Source of the DNA: Candidatus Kariarchaeota archaeon
GTDB lineage: Archaea; Asgardarchaeota; Heimdallarchaeia; Heimdallarchaeales; Kariarchaeaceae
Direction: 5' to 3'
Length of the DNA: 7,670 nucleotides
Assembly (NCBI GenBank): GCA_016839545.1
Contig: JAEOUB010000592.1
Coordinates: forward strand, 1 to 7,670
A program made the translations under genes and the position numbers. The notes below the pieces were generated by a model. It ran no database searches. It saw nothing but the letters and a program-made list of their open reading frames with translations, and was not told the DNA's origin. Shown here in pieces: positions 1 through 6,530 of the stretch. Each line of letters begins with the position of its first letter. Position 1 is the first letter of the stretch.

Positions 1-1
1 C

Positions 2-202
2 ATCCTTGACCTCAATATGCCTGGAACCCTGAGTGGTACAGATACATTCTACAGACTCAGAGAGGAGCATCCCAAGATCAAAGTCGTGATATCAACCGGT
101 ATGATCGATCTCGCTTCTGCTACCAAGTTTCAGAAGCATGGAGTTCATGGAATTCTAGAAAAACCCTACAAGTTTGATGATCTGCTGGATCTTATCCAGT
201 AA
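2..202 (+). CDS. Receiver (REC) domain, 3' end of a response regulator or hybrid histidine kinase (partial)
   Basis: The reading frame is open to the left edge of the window and ends with TAA at 200-202, so only the last 66 residues are visible. They hold the second half of a CheY-like receiver domain. The phospho-acceptor loop reads ILDLNMPG, with the acceptor Asp encoded at 8-10. The conserved Ser/Thr follows in VVISTG, and the conserved Lys-Pro in LEKPY. In this family the Asp is phosphorylated by a histidine kinase. The protein stops about ten residues after KPY, so the REC domain is C-terminal with no output domain behind it. The wording of the last third (STGM, HGVHGILEKPY) resembles the C-terminal receivers of hybrid sensor kinases more than DNA-binding regulators. 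That comparison is from memory. The upstream part that would decide it lies outside the window. Confidence 0.85.
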   Translation: MLDLNMPGTLSGTDTFYRLREEHPKIKVVISTGMIDLASATKFQKHGVHGILEKPYKFDDLLDLIQ

Positions 203-248
203 TGTATACACCATTAATTGAACATACTCTGTGATGTGGACACAAACG

Positions 249-272
249 TCCAACACTGATTTGAAAGTTGGA
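249..272 (-). terminator. Small hairpin directly after the aminotransferase stop
   Basis: TCCAAC (249-254) and GTTGGA (267-272) form a perfect 6-bp stem with a 12-base loop, starting at the base after the minus-strand stop codon (273-275). It lies between two convergent genes. No clear T-run follows on the minus strand, and archaeal termination depends mainly on T-rich tracts, so a terminator role is only a possibility. Confidence 0.2.
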
Positions 273-1367
273 TCATTTCTCGACTACAGTGTGTATCCAG
301 CCGTGAACATCTTCAATTTCACCATATTGAATACCTGTCAATTGGTTGTACAGTTTCTGTGTGGTTGGACCGATCTCACCGTTATTGATGATGAAGATCT
401 CATCCTTATACTTCAATTCTCCAACAGGAGCAATTGACGCAGCAGTTCCGATGCCAAACATCTCGGTCATGTTTCCTGATTTCAAGGACTCTGCAACAGT
501 CTCAATGGACAGCTTCTCTTCCTTGAGAGTCATGCCAAGATCTGCACTTAGCTGTATGACTGATTTGCGAGTAATACCAGGCAAGATAGTACCAGTTAGT
601 GGTGGAGTATAGATCACATCATCTAGAACAAAGGCGATATTCATAGCACCTACTTCCTCGATGTATTTTCTCTCCTTGGAGTCAAGCCAGAGGACCTGAG
701 AATAGCCCTGGTCAATAGCCTTTTTCCCTGCAAGCATGGATCCCCCGTAGTTACCGCCAGCTTTGGCACCACCCGTACCACCGTGTGCTGCACGAGTGTA
801 GGTATCCTCTACCATGATCTTCGTAGGCGAGAACCCTTCCTTGAAATATGGACCACTTGGTGCCAGGATCACATAATAGTAGTAGTCACTGCTGGGATGC
901 ACACCCAGTGCAGGTTCTGTCGCAATCATTGTGGGACGAATGTAAAGGGCAGTTCCCCGTTTCCTGGGAACCCAATCCTGTTCCATCCCGATAAGGCGAT
1001 AGAGTGATTGAAGGAAATACTCCTCAGTAATCTCAGGGATAACCATACGACGTGCTGATGCCTGCAATCTCTTGGCATTCTCATCAGGTCTGAAGATGAC
1101 CACATTTCCTGTTTTAGTCTGGCGAAATGCTTTGAGCCCCTCGAATATCTCTTGGCCATAGTGAAACACTGCAGTGGCCGGACTAAGTGAGAAGTTCTCG
1201 AATGGTTTGATGGTCCCTTTGTCCCATGCGCCATTCTCATATTTTCTCAGGAGCATGCGGTCGGTAAAGACCTGACCAAATTTGAGCTCTTCATCTTTTG
1301 GCTTTTCTTTGAAAGTCTTTGGCTCTATAATGTCAAGATCGATATCGAAAGCTGTCTGAGTAGCCAT
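273..1367 (-). CDS. ilvE: Branched-chain amino acid aminotransferase, long form (class IV PLP fold)
   Basis: This 364-residue enzyme should catalyse the reversible PLP-dependent transfer of the amino group between glutamate and the 2-oxoacids of leucine, isoleucine and valine, in the cytosol. Visible family motifs are FHYGQEIFEGLKAFR (68-82), YIRP (142-145), the PLP-lysine segment GGTGGAKAGGNYGGSML with Lys202, EEVGAMNIAFV (237-247), TGTILPGITRKSV (258-270) and the GTAASIAPVG loop (307-316). The ending LTGIQYGEIEDVHGW and the length of about 360 residues fit the long, eukaryote/bacterial-type (ilvE_II) branch rather than the shorter ~300-residue IlvE common in archaea. The ATG at 1367 is the only reasonable start, because an in-frame TGA lies a few codons upstream and no other start codon intervenes. 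A TATA-like, palindrome-rich element lies about 70 bases upstream. No Shine-Dalgarno site is visible. The gene is probably transcribed separately from the GTPase behind it. Confidence 0.93.
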   Translation of the reverse strand: MATQTAFDIDLDIIEPKTFKEKPKDEELKFGQVFTDRMLLRKYENGAWDKGTIKPFENFSLSPATAVFHYGQEIFEGLKAFRQTKTGNVVIFRPDENAKRLQASARRMVIPEITEEYFLQSLYRLIGMEQDWVPRKRGTALYIRPTMIATEPALGVHPSSDYYYYVILAPSGPYFKEGFSPTKIMVEDTYTRAAHGGTGGAKAGGNYGGSMLAGKKAIDQGYSQVLWLDSKERKYIEEVGAMNIAFVLDDVIYTPPLTGTILPGITRKSVIQLSADLGMTLKEEKLSIETVAESLKSGNMTEMFGIGTAASIAPVGELKYKDEIFIINNGEIGPTTQKLYNQLTGIQYGEIEDVHGWIHTVVEK

Positions 1368-1430
1368 AGGCGAAATATATTTGGCGCTAACAAAAAGGTT
1401 TCACAAGAAGACCCAACCCACGGAATCTTT

Positions 1431-1449
1431 GTATTTAAAATACGTATTT
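1431..1449 (-). promoter_or_regulatory. Probable TATA box of the aminotransferase gene within nested palindromes
   Basis: On the minus strand, TTTTAAATA (1441-1433) resembles an archaeal TATA box and would put the transcript start near 1410, leaving a leader of about 43 bases. The same bases form two overlapping perfect palindromes: GTATTT-A-AAATAC (1431-1443) and AAATACGTATTT (1438-1449). Such symmetry over a core promoter could be a repressor site, for example for a Lrp/AsnC-type regulator. No regulator gene is in view, so that part is inference. Confidence 0.45.
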
Positions 1450-1457
1450 CAGGCTCT

Positions 1458-1472
1458 AAAATAGAAATATAA
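1458..1472 (-). terminator. T-rich tract after the Rab-like GTPase gene
   Basis: About ten bases after the GTPase stop codon (1482-1484) the minus strand reads TTATATTTCTATTTT. Archaeal RNA polymerase terminates at T-rich tracts, so this could end the GTPase transcript before the aminotransferase promoter. It overlaps no hairpin and is too AT-general to be sure. Confidence 0.3.
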
Positions 1473-1481
1473 TCAATTTTT

Positions 1482-2063
1482 TCAAAATCCTTGGAAAGCT
1501 GTACCCTCACGCAGAGCAATATTTGAGACAATGCTCTGAAAGATGTGGTCGACATTCAGGCCAGTTTTGGCGGAACTCTCGATGTAGGGGATTTCTAGCT
1601 CTGCCCAGTTGGTTAGTGCCTGTGCGTATTCCTGTGCCTGCTCGACGGAGACAAACTCTGAGGATTCCTCTCTGAGATCACCCTTGTTGCCCACCAGGAC
1701 AAGTGGGATGGGTTCTTCCAGGTCCATGCTGTCCATGAGCTCCTCGATCCATTTTGGGATGGAGTAGTAGGTCTCAGGTCGGGAGATATCAAAGACCAGG
1801 ATCGCTCCTTTGGTACCCCTGTAATAGCCCTCTCGGACGACGGAAAAACGGGGTTGACCTGCAAGATCCCAGATCTGTGCTACCTGCATTCCCTCACTAT
1901 CCAGATGTTTAGTTGCAAAATCAGCACCAATCGTTGCCAGGTATGACTTGGAGAAACCTTCACCAAGATATCGCATACGTAAGGAAGTCTTCCCTACACC
2001 TCCATCTCCTAGAATGGTGATCTTGTAGATCTTTCTTCTTGAACCCAACACGATATTGGTCAA
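1482..2063 (-). CDS. Rab/Ras-type small GTPase with complete G motifs
   Basis: This 193-residue single-domain GTPase keeps every nucleotide-binding motif: G1 GDGGVGKT (19-26), G2 Thr45 in YLATIGADF, G3 WDLAGQ with the catalytic-type Gln70, G4 NKGD (126-129) and G5 SSAK (163-166). The TIGADF and WDLAGQ wording is Rab-like rather than Arf-like. It should bind and hydrolyse GTP as a switch. The tail ends in AFQGF with no cysteine, so it cannot be prenylated like eukaryotic Rabs; any membrane contact would need a partner. Such GTPases are greatly expanded in Asgard archaea. The frame opens with TTG at 2063, and no ATG occurs before residue 30. GTG at 2051 (residue 5) sits about 29 bases from a TATA-like ATTTTAATT (2085-2077) and could be a leaderless start. 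The membrane zinc-ribbon gene lies 54 bases upstream on the same strand and may be co-transcribed or functionally linked. Confidence 0.92.
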   Translation of the reverse strand: MTNIVLGSRRKIYKITILGDGGVGKTSLRMRYLGEGFSKSYLATIGADFATKHLDSEGMQVAQIWDLAGQPRFSVVREGYYRGTKGAILVFDISRPETYYSIPKWIEELMDSMDLEEPIPLVLVGNKGDLREESSEFVSVEQAQEYAQALTNWAELEIPYIESSAKTGLNVDHIFQSIVSNIALREGTAFQGF

Positions 2064-2076
2064 TCTTTCGTAGTCA

Positions 2077-2085
2077 ATTAAAATC
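2077..2085 (-). promoter_or_regulatory. TATA-like box before the GTPase gene
   Basis: ATTTTAATT on the minus strand is centred near 2080, about 29 bases before the GTG at 2051 and 17 before the TTG at 2063. The spacing suits a leaderless message starting at the GTG. It lies in the short gap after the zinc-ribbon gene, so the two genes could also share a transcript. Confidence 0.35.
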
Positions 2086-2117
2086 TAGTGTCTAATACTC
2101 ATGGCGATTGCCAAGTG

Positions 2118-2498
2118 CTATGATTTCAGGCTCGTTCCACATTCCTCACAATATATTAATCCTTCAAGCACTCTTTCTTGACAGTTGGGGCAGTGAGCAT
2201 AGCTGTTCTCCTCCCGTTCTAGATAGTGATGATAGTCCTCTTCTTCCCCAATTGCAGACCGTTGGGCTGCTCTGAAGGTACGACTTCTTTCTATCTGTCT
2301 CTGACGCATCACTGTCCTAATTTTGGTTCTGTAATAGAAATAGACATTGAATAGAAAGACAAAGATGAGTATTCTCACAATATCGGGCTCAAAAAACTGG
2401 GAAAGTAGAAAGTACCCCAGAACTGTGAGTAGAGACACAACCAACATGGAGGAGAGCACCTGTCTGATACCCCTCGCAGATTGTGTGTGAGACGTCAT
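2118..2498 (-). CDS. Two-helix membrane protein with C-terminal zinc ribbon
   Basis: This 126-residue protein is not one I recognise by name. Numbered from the ATG at 2498, residues ~14-36 and ~40-56 form two hydrophobic membrane helices joined by a short acidic turn (FFEPD). A strongly basic stretch (RTKIRTVMRQRQIERSR) comes next, so by the positive-inside rule the rest faces the cytosol. An acidic linker leads to a four-cysteine zinc ribbon, CPNC (103-106) and CEEC (117-120), at the extreme C-terminus. The arrangement suggests a membrane anchor that displays a zinc ribbon for protein or nucleic-acid binding. The frame also allows a GTG start at 2510. I prefer the ATG because a TATA-like AAATTTAA lies about 27 bases before it, the spacing for a leaderless message. 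The Rab-like GTPase follows 54 bases downstream, so the protein might recruit that GTPase to the membrane; that is inference. Confidence 0.8.
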   Translation of the reverse strand: MTSHTQSARGIRQVLSSMLVVSLLTVLGYFLLSQFFEPDIVRILIFVFLFNVYFYYRTKIRTVMRQRQIERSRTFRAAQRSAIGEEEDYHHYLEREENSYAHCPNCQERVLEGLIYCEECGTSLKS

Positions 2499-2521
2499 AC
2501 ATCTATTCACAGGTTTCTAAC

Positions 2522-2529
2522 TTAAATTT
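2522..2529 (-). promoter_or_regulatory. TATA-like box of the zinc-ribbon gene
   Basis: AAATTTAA on the minus strand is centred about 27 bases before the ATG at 2498. This forms the left half of a divergent promoter region shared with the PAC2 gene on the other strand. Confidence 0.45.
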
Positions 2530-2554
2530 CAACCTGATCTACTCCCGAATTTCA

Positions 2555-2566
2555 GATATATATAAG
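2555..2566 (+). promoter_or_regulatory. TATA box of the PAC2-family gene
   Basis: GATATATATAAG is a strong match to an archaeal TATA box. It is centred near 2561, predicting a transcript start near 2587 and a leader of roughly 13 bases before the GTG at 2600. It is the right half of the divergent promoter region (2499-2599). Confidence 0.6.
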
Positions 2567-2599
2567 AAATATTTTTACATATAACGACCCCATTGGTGT

Positions 2600-3373
2600 G
2601 TGATCGAGTCAACCGATATCATTGGAAACCTCATCAAGCTCCATAAATCAGAGTTGAAGAAAATGCAGAACTATCAGGTTCTGATCGGGTTCTCAGGATT
2701 CGGCAACGTTGGCTATCTTGCACTCACACATTTTGTAGAGACTTTGGAATTGACATCAATTGCATTCTGGGGAAATTCAAGCTGGTACCACCGTGGTAAT
2801 TTAGAATCTGTCCTCACAGTGTACAAGCATGAGCCATCGAAAACCATATTTGTTCTCACACGCATGCCACTCCACGTCTCCACTGTTCCACAGAAGTTCT
2901 GGGATCAGCTTTCTATGGATCTGCTTCGTTGGAATGCTCGTAGATACATCATGGTGGGAGGACTAAGAGAGGAAACTCGAAGATTCGGCTCTACTGATTG
3001 GGCTGCATTTGCGCCTACACCTGCATGGACTGAGAAATTTGGTGACCACAGGAGTTTTGGCGACAATCTTGCAATGATTGGACCGTTATCCTACATGCTA
3101 ATCAATGGGACTGCCCTGAATATCCCGGTCCTGGGCTTACTTGCCTATTGCAATTTTGATGAAGACAAAGATGCAGCGTTCTTTGCTGTGAAGAAAATTG
3201 ATGAACTCTGTGGTCTGCACGGTACTCACAACGATTTTCTGGCAGAATTTGACTACAACTTCATTCCAGGTGGTCATCTTGCAAATGTCTTCGAGGATGA
3301 TGAAGAGGAAGCACAGGATATCGATGATGACGACGATGATATGCCCGGTTATGATCTCTCGGACCTGGTATAA
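2600..3373 (+). CDS. PAC2 (proteasome assembly chaperone 2) family protein with acidic C-terminal tail
   Basis: This 257-residue protein has the PAC2-family signature: a first strand and glycine loop, VLIGFSGFGNVGYLAL (27-42), and a second conserved block around MIGPLSYMLINGTALNIPVLGLLAY (159-183) followed by the helix FFAVKKIDELCGL. Family members include Pba1/Pba2-type chaperones that bind the 20S proteasome alpha ring, but many archaeal PAC2 proteins have no assigned role. The tail is unusual: residues 232-247 are almost all Asp/Glu, followed by MPGYDLSDLV. This ending does not match the HbYX motif that archaeal and eukaryotic assembly chaperones insert into proteasome pockets, although a Tyr lies seven residues from the end. 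The GTG at 2600 is chosen because it suits the TATA box. The next start, ATG at residue 22, sits just before the domain and is the alternative. A downstream T-run is not evident. Confidence 0.85.
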   Translation: MIESTDIIGNLIKLHKSELKKMQNYQVLIGFSGFGNVGYLALTHFVETLELTSIAFWGNSSWYHRGNLESVLTVYKHEPSKTIFVLTRMPLHVSTVPQKFWDQLSMDLLRWNARRYIMVGGLREETRRFGSTDWAAFAPTPAWTEKFGDHRSFGDNLAMIGPLSYMLINGTALNIPVLGLLAYCNFDEDKDAAFFAVKKIDELCGLHGTHNDFLAEFDYNFIPGGHLANVFEDDEEEAQDIDDDDDDMPGYDLSDLV

Positions 3374-3422
3374 CATTCATATTCATTCCTGAGGGCATGA
3401 GTTCTCTGTAGGGGTAATCATC

Positions 3423-3430
3423 TTTAATAT
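3423..3430 (+). promoter_or_regulatory. TATA-like box of the Arf-like gene
   Basis: TTTAATAT is centred about 27 bases before the ATG at 3454, the spacing of a leaderless message. A GAGGTG (3446-3451) also lies two bases before the ATG. As a Shine-Dalgarno site it would be too close and might not be transcribed at all. Confidence 0.4.
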
Positions 3431-3453
3431 CATTATTTCATGGTTGAGGTGTA

Positions 3454-4029
3454 ATGGGTGAACACAAGTTCGTCGGTATATTTGGTATGATGGGATCGGG
3501 AAAATCAACACTCATCAATGAATACCTGATAGAACGTCCCGAGAGTCGTGTTATTGAGTTCACTCCACCCCCAGTTGAGGCAAAAATTCGTGGCATGGAC
3601 TTTGAGTTTGTTGACCAGATATTTGCCCTGCAGGAAAATGGGATAACCTTCAATTTCTATGAGCTCGATGCGCCTACAATCAACAAGTGGACCCAATTCA
3701 TACACATAGCAGATGCCATCGTAATTGCCTATAACTATTTGAAAGATGATTATTTTGAGTCTCCAAAACAATTTATCACCAATATCCGGACCTTCTCTCG
3801 ACCTGAAATTCCACTTTTCTTCGTGGTAAATGCCTGTCCTACCCTTGAACAGGCCAGAGACAAGCTGGAAGATGTTTTTACCATTTCTCAATTTGGTGAT
3901 CGTTCTATGAAAATCATCAATATACCCTCTGGAGAGATAGAATTCACACAGTCTTTCGGGCGTCGTGTACGGATAGATATTTCCATCCTAGACACCCTAT
4001 ATTCTTCTGTTATTGAGAAATTGCAATAA
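3454..4029 (+). CDS. Arf/SRPRB-like P-loop protein with degenerate G motifs
   Basis: This 191-residue protein begins with a strand and an intact Walker A, FGMMGSGKSTLINEYL (10-25, Lys17, Ser18), so it probably still binds a nucleotide. The rest follows the order of an Arf-type GTPase: a TPPP segment where the Arf switch I threonine would be (37-40), a strand NFYELDAPT (67-75) where WDxGGQ is expected, the helix NKWTQFIHIADAIVIAYNY (77-95), the strand LFFVVNACPT (121-130) where NKxD is expected, and a strand IINIPSGE at the G5 position. The switch II glycine/glutamine and the Lys and Asp of NKxD are absent, so normal guanine specificity and GTP hydrolysis are unlikely. No membrane helix or lipidation signal is seen. 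The gene lies between the PAC2 gene and the large CofD/PCI-like gene, same strand. The Arf-family reading is moderately sure; a divergent P-loop ATPase or kinase is the alternative. Confidence 0.7.
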   Translation: MGEHKFVGIFGMMGSGKSTLINEYLIERPESRVIEFTPPPVEAKIRGMDFEFVDQIFALQENGITFNFYELDAPTINKWTQFIHIADAIVIAYNYLKDDYFESPKQFITNIRTFSRPEIPLFFVVNACPTLEQARDKLEDVFTISQFGDRSMKIINIPSGEIEFTQSFGRRVRIDISILDTLYSSVIEKLQ

Positions 4030-4170
4030 TTCTGTGAAATTGAATTGTATCCTCAGATTGACTTCTGTGATGTATTAAATTGAAACAAATATGTTTTAAA
4101 AGAGGGTAAACAACTTCAATTATCCTGAACTTTAGGTCAGATATGTCCATTCCTCCGTTGTTCAACGTTA
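4030..4170 (+). promoter_or_regulatory. Gap with probable promoter of the 780-codon gene
   Basis: This 141-base stretch has no convincing gene. TTTTAAAA at 4094-4101 is the best TATA-like element and would start transcription near 4123, leaving a leader of about 50-100 bases depending on the start codon used. This is the only plus-strand gene here whose spacing does not suit a leaderless message. No strong Shine-Dalgarno site precedes any candidate start. Confidence 0.35.
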
Positions 4171-6513
4171 TTGCTGGATATGGAGTACGGATCTGATTGG
4201 TTCACTAGGCTGGGGCCATTAATGGCAGAAATTACAATTTTGCTAGTCGGGACTGAAGAAAGCCCGGTAGTAACGTCATTGCTCAATGTCACGGATATTG
4301 AATTTGATATCATTTGCAATAATATTTTGGACTTTGAACTCCCTCCTAAAGTGGAGAATGCATCTACTGTCTGGCACCGAATTGAGCTAAGAAATGCTCT
4401 TAATTTACTTGACAAGGAAAAATTTACCATCTCTGCCTCATTAAAGAATCTTCTCAAAGAAAATGATATGCTAGATCTAACAGAGGAATATCTTGGCATT
4501 ACCTCTCATATCACACAGATTGATCAGAATAGCAAAGACCTTTTTGTGGCATATGATCTGCTAAGTAAACAGGCAGATATAGAGGGTATCAATCTCATCC
4601 CCCTGGTAACGTCACCTAAACCTTTACTTGCAATCAAAAACAAGAAATCTACTCCACTTAGATATTATCAGCTGAAGACGGAAATGCTGGATATGGAGAT
4701 CCCTAAGAGTCTCGAGAAGAAGAAACTCAATCCTAAGGAGTTATACATCACCGCGAAGAGTGATCTGCAGGAACTGAAGTTATCTGATCCAAGTTTTAAA
4801 TCTATGAATGATAGCGATTTGATTGTTATCCTGCCAACTGACCTCGTTTCTCTTGCAGTATTGGTCTATGCCGACGAGTTGGAAAAGCAGATCAAGAACA
4901 TTCAAACTCCTTTGGTATTTCTCTGGCCATTTCCATCTGATTATGAACCAACAAAAACTGAATTGGAAATACTGACACAACTTGGCTATGGTGCCAATAT
5001 TGATGATTTCGCTCATGAGCTGTCATTCATGACAGATTATGTGATCATCTCCAAGAAAGAAAAGGAGATGGTGAGTTCCCTTCGTGAACATGGATGTCAC
5101 GTTCTGACAAGTGAACTCTTTGATGAAGAAGGTCAGACCCATGAGAACCTATTGAATACCATTCTCAGTGTTGGTGAAATGGAATCGCGAATTAATGGTG
5201 AATCCGAAGAGGAGACCCCTGTCGAAGAAGAACCCAGTGACGAAGTAGAAACAGCAGATGAACCTGAGAAAGAGGATGTTGAGGTTGAAGAGCAACCTAT
5301 CTCTGGGAAGGCAATTTCACAGTTATCAGAGAGTCCAGAAGAAGCAGGTATAGAAAGTATCAAGGAAAATCTCAATCTTCCTGAGAATCAGAACAAGGAT
5401 GATATTGAGGAAGTGCTTGAAGATCTATCCCAAATAGAATCAGAAGACAACCAAGAAATTCAGGATATAGAAACTCGAGAAGAGGAGGATACAGATATTA
5501 ATACAGATACTCTAGCTGATGCTGATCCTAACTCAGTTTTCAAGACTGAGGAAGGTGAGGACTGGATCGACACTGTCAAACGTGCGATCGAGACCTCATT
5601 CGGGGAACATCATCTAGAAGCCGTAGAATGGCTGGTGGCACAAAGTACAAATGATTCGGATCAAGAAGTTCAAATCGCTGAACAGGCAATCACCGCATGG
5701 GTCGACTCTCGATCTGCACCAGACCGGAAACTAGGTGCTGAGATCATCTCAAGGCTTGCTAAGACACATCAGGAGACCTACGTTCAGATACTTCAGAGGC
5801 AAATGCTCCAGAGTGTTCGAGAAAAACATGAGGATAAACGACGTCAACTTGTCCCCCTATTCCATGTAATGCGAGATGTGGATATAAATCTCACAGAGCA
5901 TCTCATCCGTGCAATTACTAAAGATCTTGGGATAATAGGTGGAGAAGATGAATTGGCAGTCATAGAGACTGCAAAGTTAACTCTGCTTCAGCTAGTGATT
6001 CAATCGAGGAGATTGACCCGAATATGTGTCCAGGAACTCCTGGTAATCTTAGACACAAGGACAGGGTTAGGTCCTGAGATATGGAATGTTCTGACTGCTT
6101 TTGATGCCGGAAGTATCTCCATCGAGCTTGTGACCAATTTCTCTATCACAAAAGCCGAGGAGATAATTAGGAGATCCAATCTTCTGAGGTTCACGGGTAG
6201 TTATTACTCAACCATTACCAAGGTCATTCAGGCCTGGAAAGACGGTGATAAAGCTGGCATCTCCGCAACCACAGGAACTATTCTTCCAGAAGAAACACTT
6301 CGAAAATTTGATCGACTTGAGCTTGCGAGAAAGCTGGATAAACTGAAAATGGTTCAGCTATCCACCTTGGCAGAATCCCTGGGTAAGGACGTTGAAACGG
6401 TAGAACGACTCATCACAGAGCTAATTGTCAATGATGAGCTCAAGGCTGAGCTCAAATTAGTTGACGATAAGATGTATCTTGTGTCCGAAGACGCTGAAAA
6501 ATCAGGAAATTAA
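4171..6513 (+). CDS. Multidomain protein: degenerate CofD-like domain, acidic linker, helical repeats and PCI-like winged helix
   Basis: I do not recognise this 780-residue protein as a whole. Residues ~18-335 follow the segment order of CofD/YvcK-family enzymes: a first strand ITILLVGTEESPV where GGTGxxK is expected, NLIPLVTSPKPLLAI (141-155) where the family has a PMTDD-like strand, NDSDLIVILPTDLVSLAV (213-230) for ADxIIIGPSNPxxSI, and LGYGANIDDFAHELS...DYVIIS (271-294) for the C-terminal LGxEVSxxGVAxxY...xVxD block. The glycine motif and acidic metal-binding residues are missing, so catalysis is unlikely. Residues ~340-465 are a low-complexity Glu/Asp linker. Residues ~466-690 look all-helical, like HEAT/ARM or PCI repeats. 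Residues ~710-772 (FDRLELARKLDKLKM, LSTLAESLGKDVETVERLITELI, then a beta wing) resemble a PCI winged helix. It is probably a scaffold. TTG 4171 is the outermost start; ATG 4180 or ATG 4222 (residue 18, where the CofD-like domain begins) may be the real one. Confidence 0.8.
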   Translation: MLDMEYGSDWFTRLGPLMAEITILLVGTEESPVVTSLLNVTDIEFDIICNNILDFELPPKVENASTVWHRIELRNALNLLDKEKFTISASLKNLLKENDMLDLTEEYLGITSHITQIDQNSKDLFVAYDLLSKQADIEGINLIPLVTSPKPLLAIKNKKSTPLRYYQLKTEMLDMEIPKSLEKKKLNPKELYITAKSDLQELKLSDPSFKSMNDSDLIVILPTDLVSLAVLVYADELEKQIKNIQTPLVFLWPFPSDYEPTKTELEILTQLGYGANIDDFAHELSFMTDYVIISKKEKEMVSSLREHGCHVLTSELFDEEGQTHENLLNTILSVGEMESRINGESEEETPVEEEPSDEVETADEPEKEDVEVEEQPISGKAISQLSESPEEAGIESIKENLNLPENQNKDDIEEVLEDLSQIESEDNQEIQDIETREEEDTDINTDTLADADPNSVFKTEEGEDWIDTVKRAIETSFGEHHLEAVEWLVAQSTNDSDQEVQIAEQAITAWVDSRSAPDRKLGAEIISRLAKTHQETYVQILQRQMLQSVREKHEDKRRQLVPLFHVMRDVDINLTEHLIRAITKDLGIIGGEDELAVIETAKLTLLQLVIQSRRLTRICVQELLVILDTRTGLGPEIWNVLTAFDAGSISIELVTNFSITKAEEIIRRSNLLRFTGSYYSTITKVIQAWKDGDKAGISATTGTILPEETLRKFDRLELARKLDKLKMVQLSTLAESLGKDVETVERLITELIVNDELKAELKLVDDKMYLVSEDAEKSGN

Positions 6514-6530
6514 GTATCCCTTTTCCACAG

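Noticed and set aside
926..1240. 104-codon minus-strand open frame inside the aminotransferase gene
   Set aside because: It is a shifted frame of a clearly conserved enzyme, with no family resemblance and no start signal of its own.
2101..2115. TGGC-GATT-GCCA hairpin after the zinc-ribbon gene
   Set aside because: A four-base stem with no T-run is expected by chance and is not a convincing terminator.
3446..3451. GAGGTG as a Shine-Dalgarno site for the Arf-like gene
   Set aside because: It is only two bases from the ATG, too close for good pairing, and the TATA-like box predicts a transcript that starts at or after it.
3505..3891. 128-codon minus-strand open frame opposite the Arf-like gene
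   Set aside because: The plus-strand frame has a Walker A motif and a plausible start; the opposite frame shows no motif.
5133..5375. Serine-rich minus-strand open frame of 80 codons
   Set aside because: It is the antisense of the Glu/Asp-rich linker in the large gene; GAA/GAG-rich coding sequence reads as Ser codons on the other strand. It has no independent promoter or recognisable protein.
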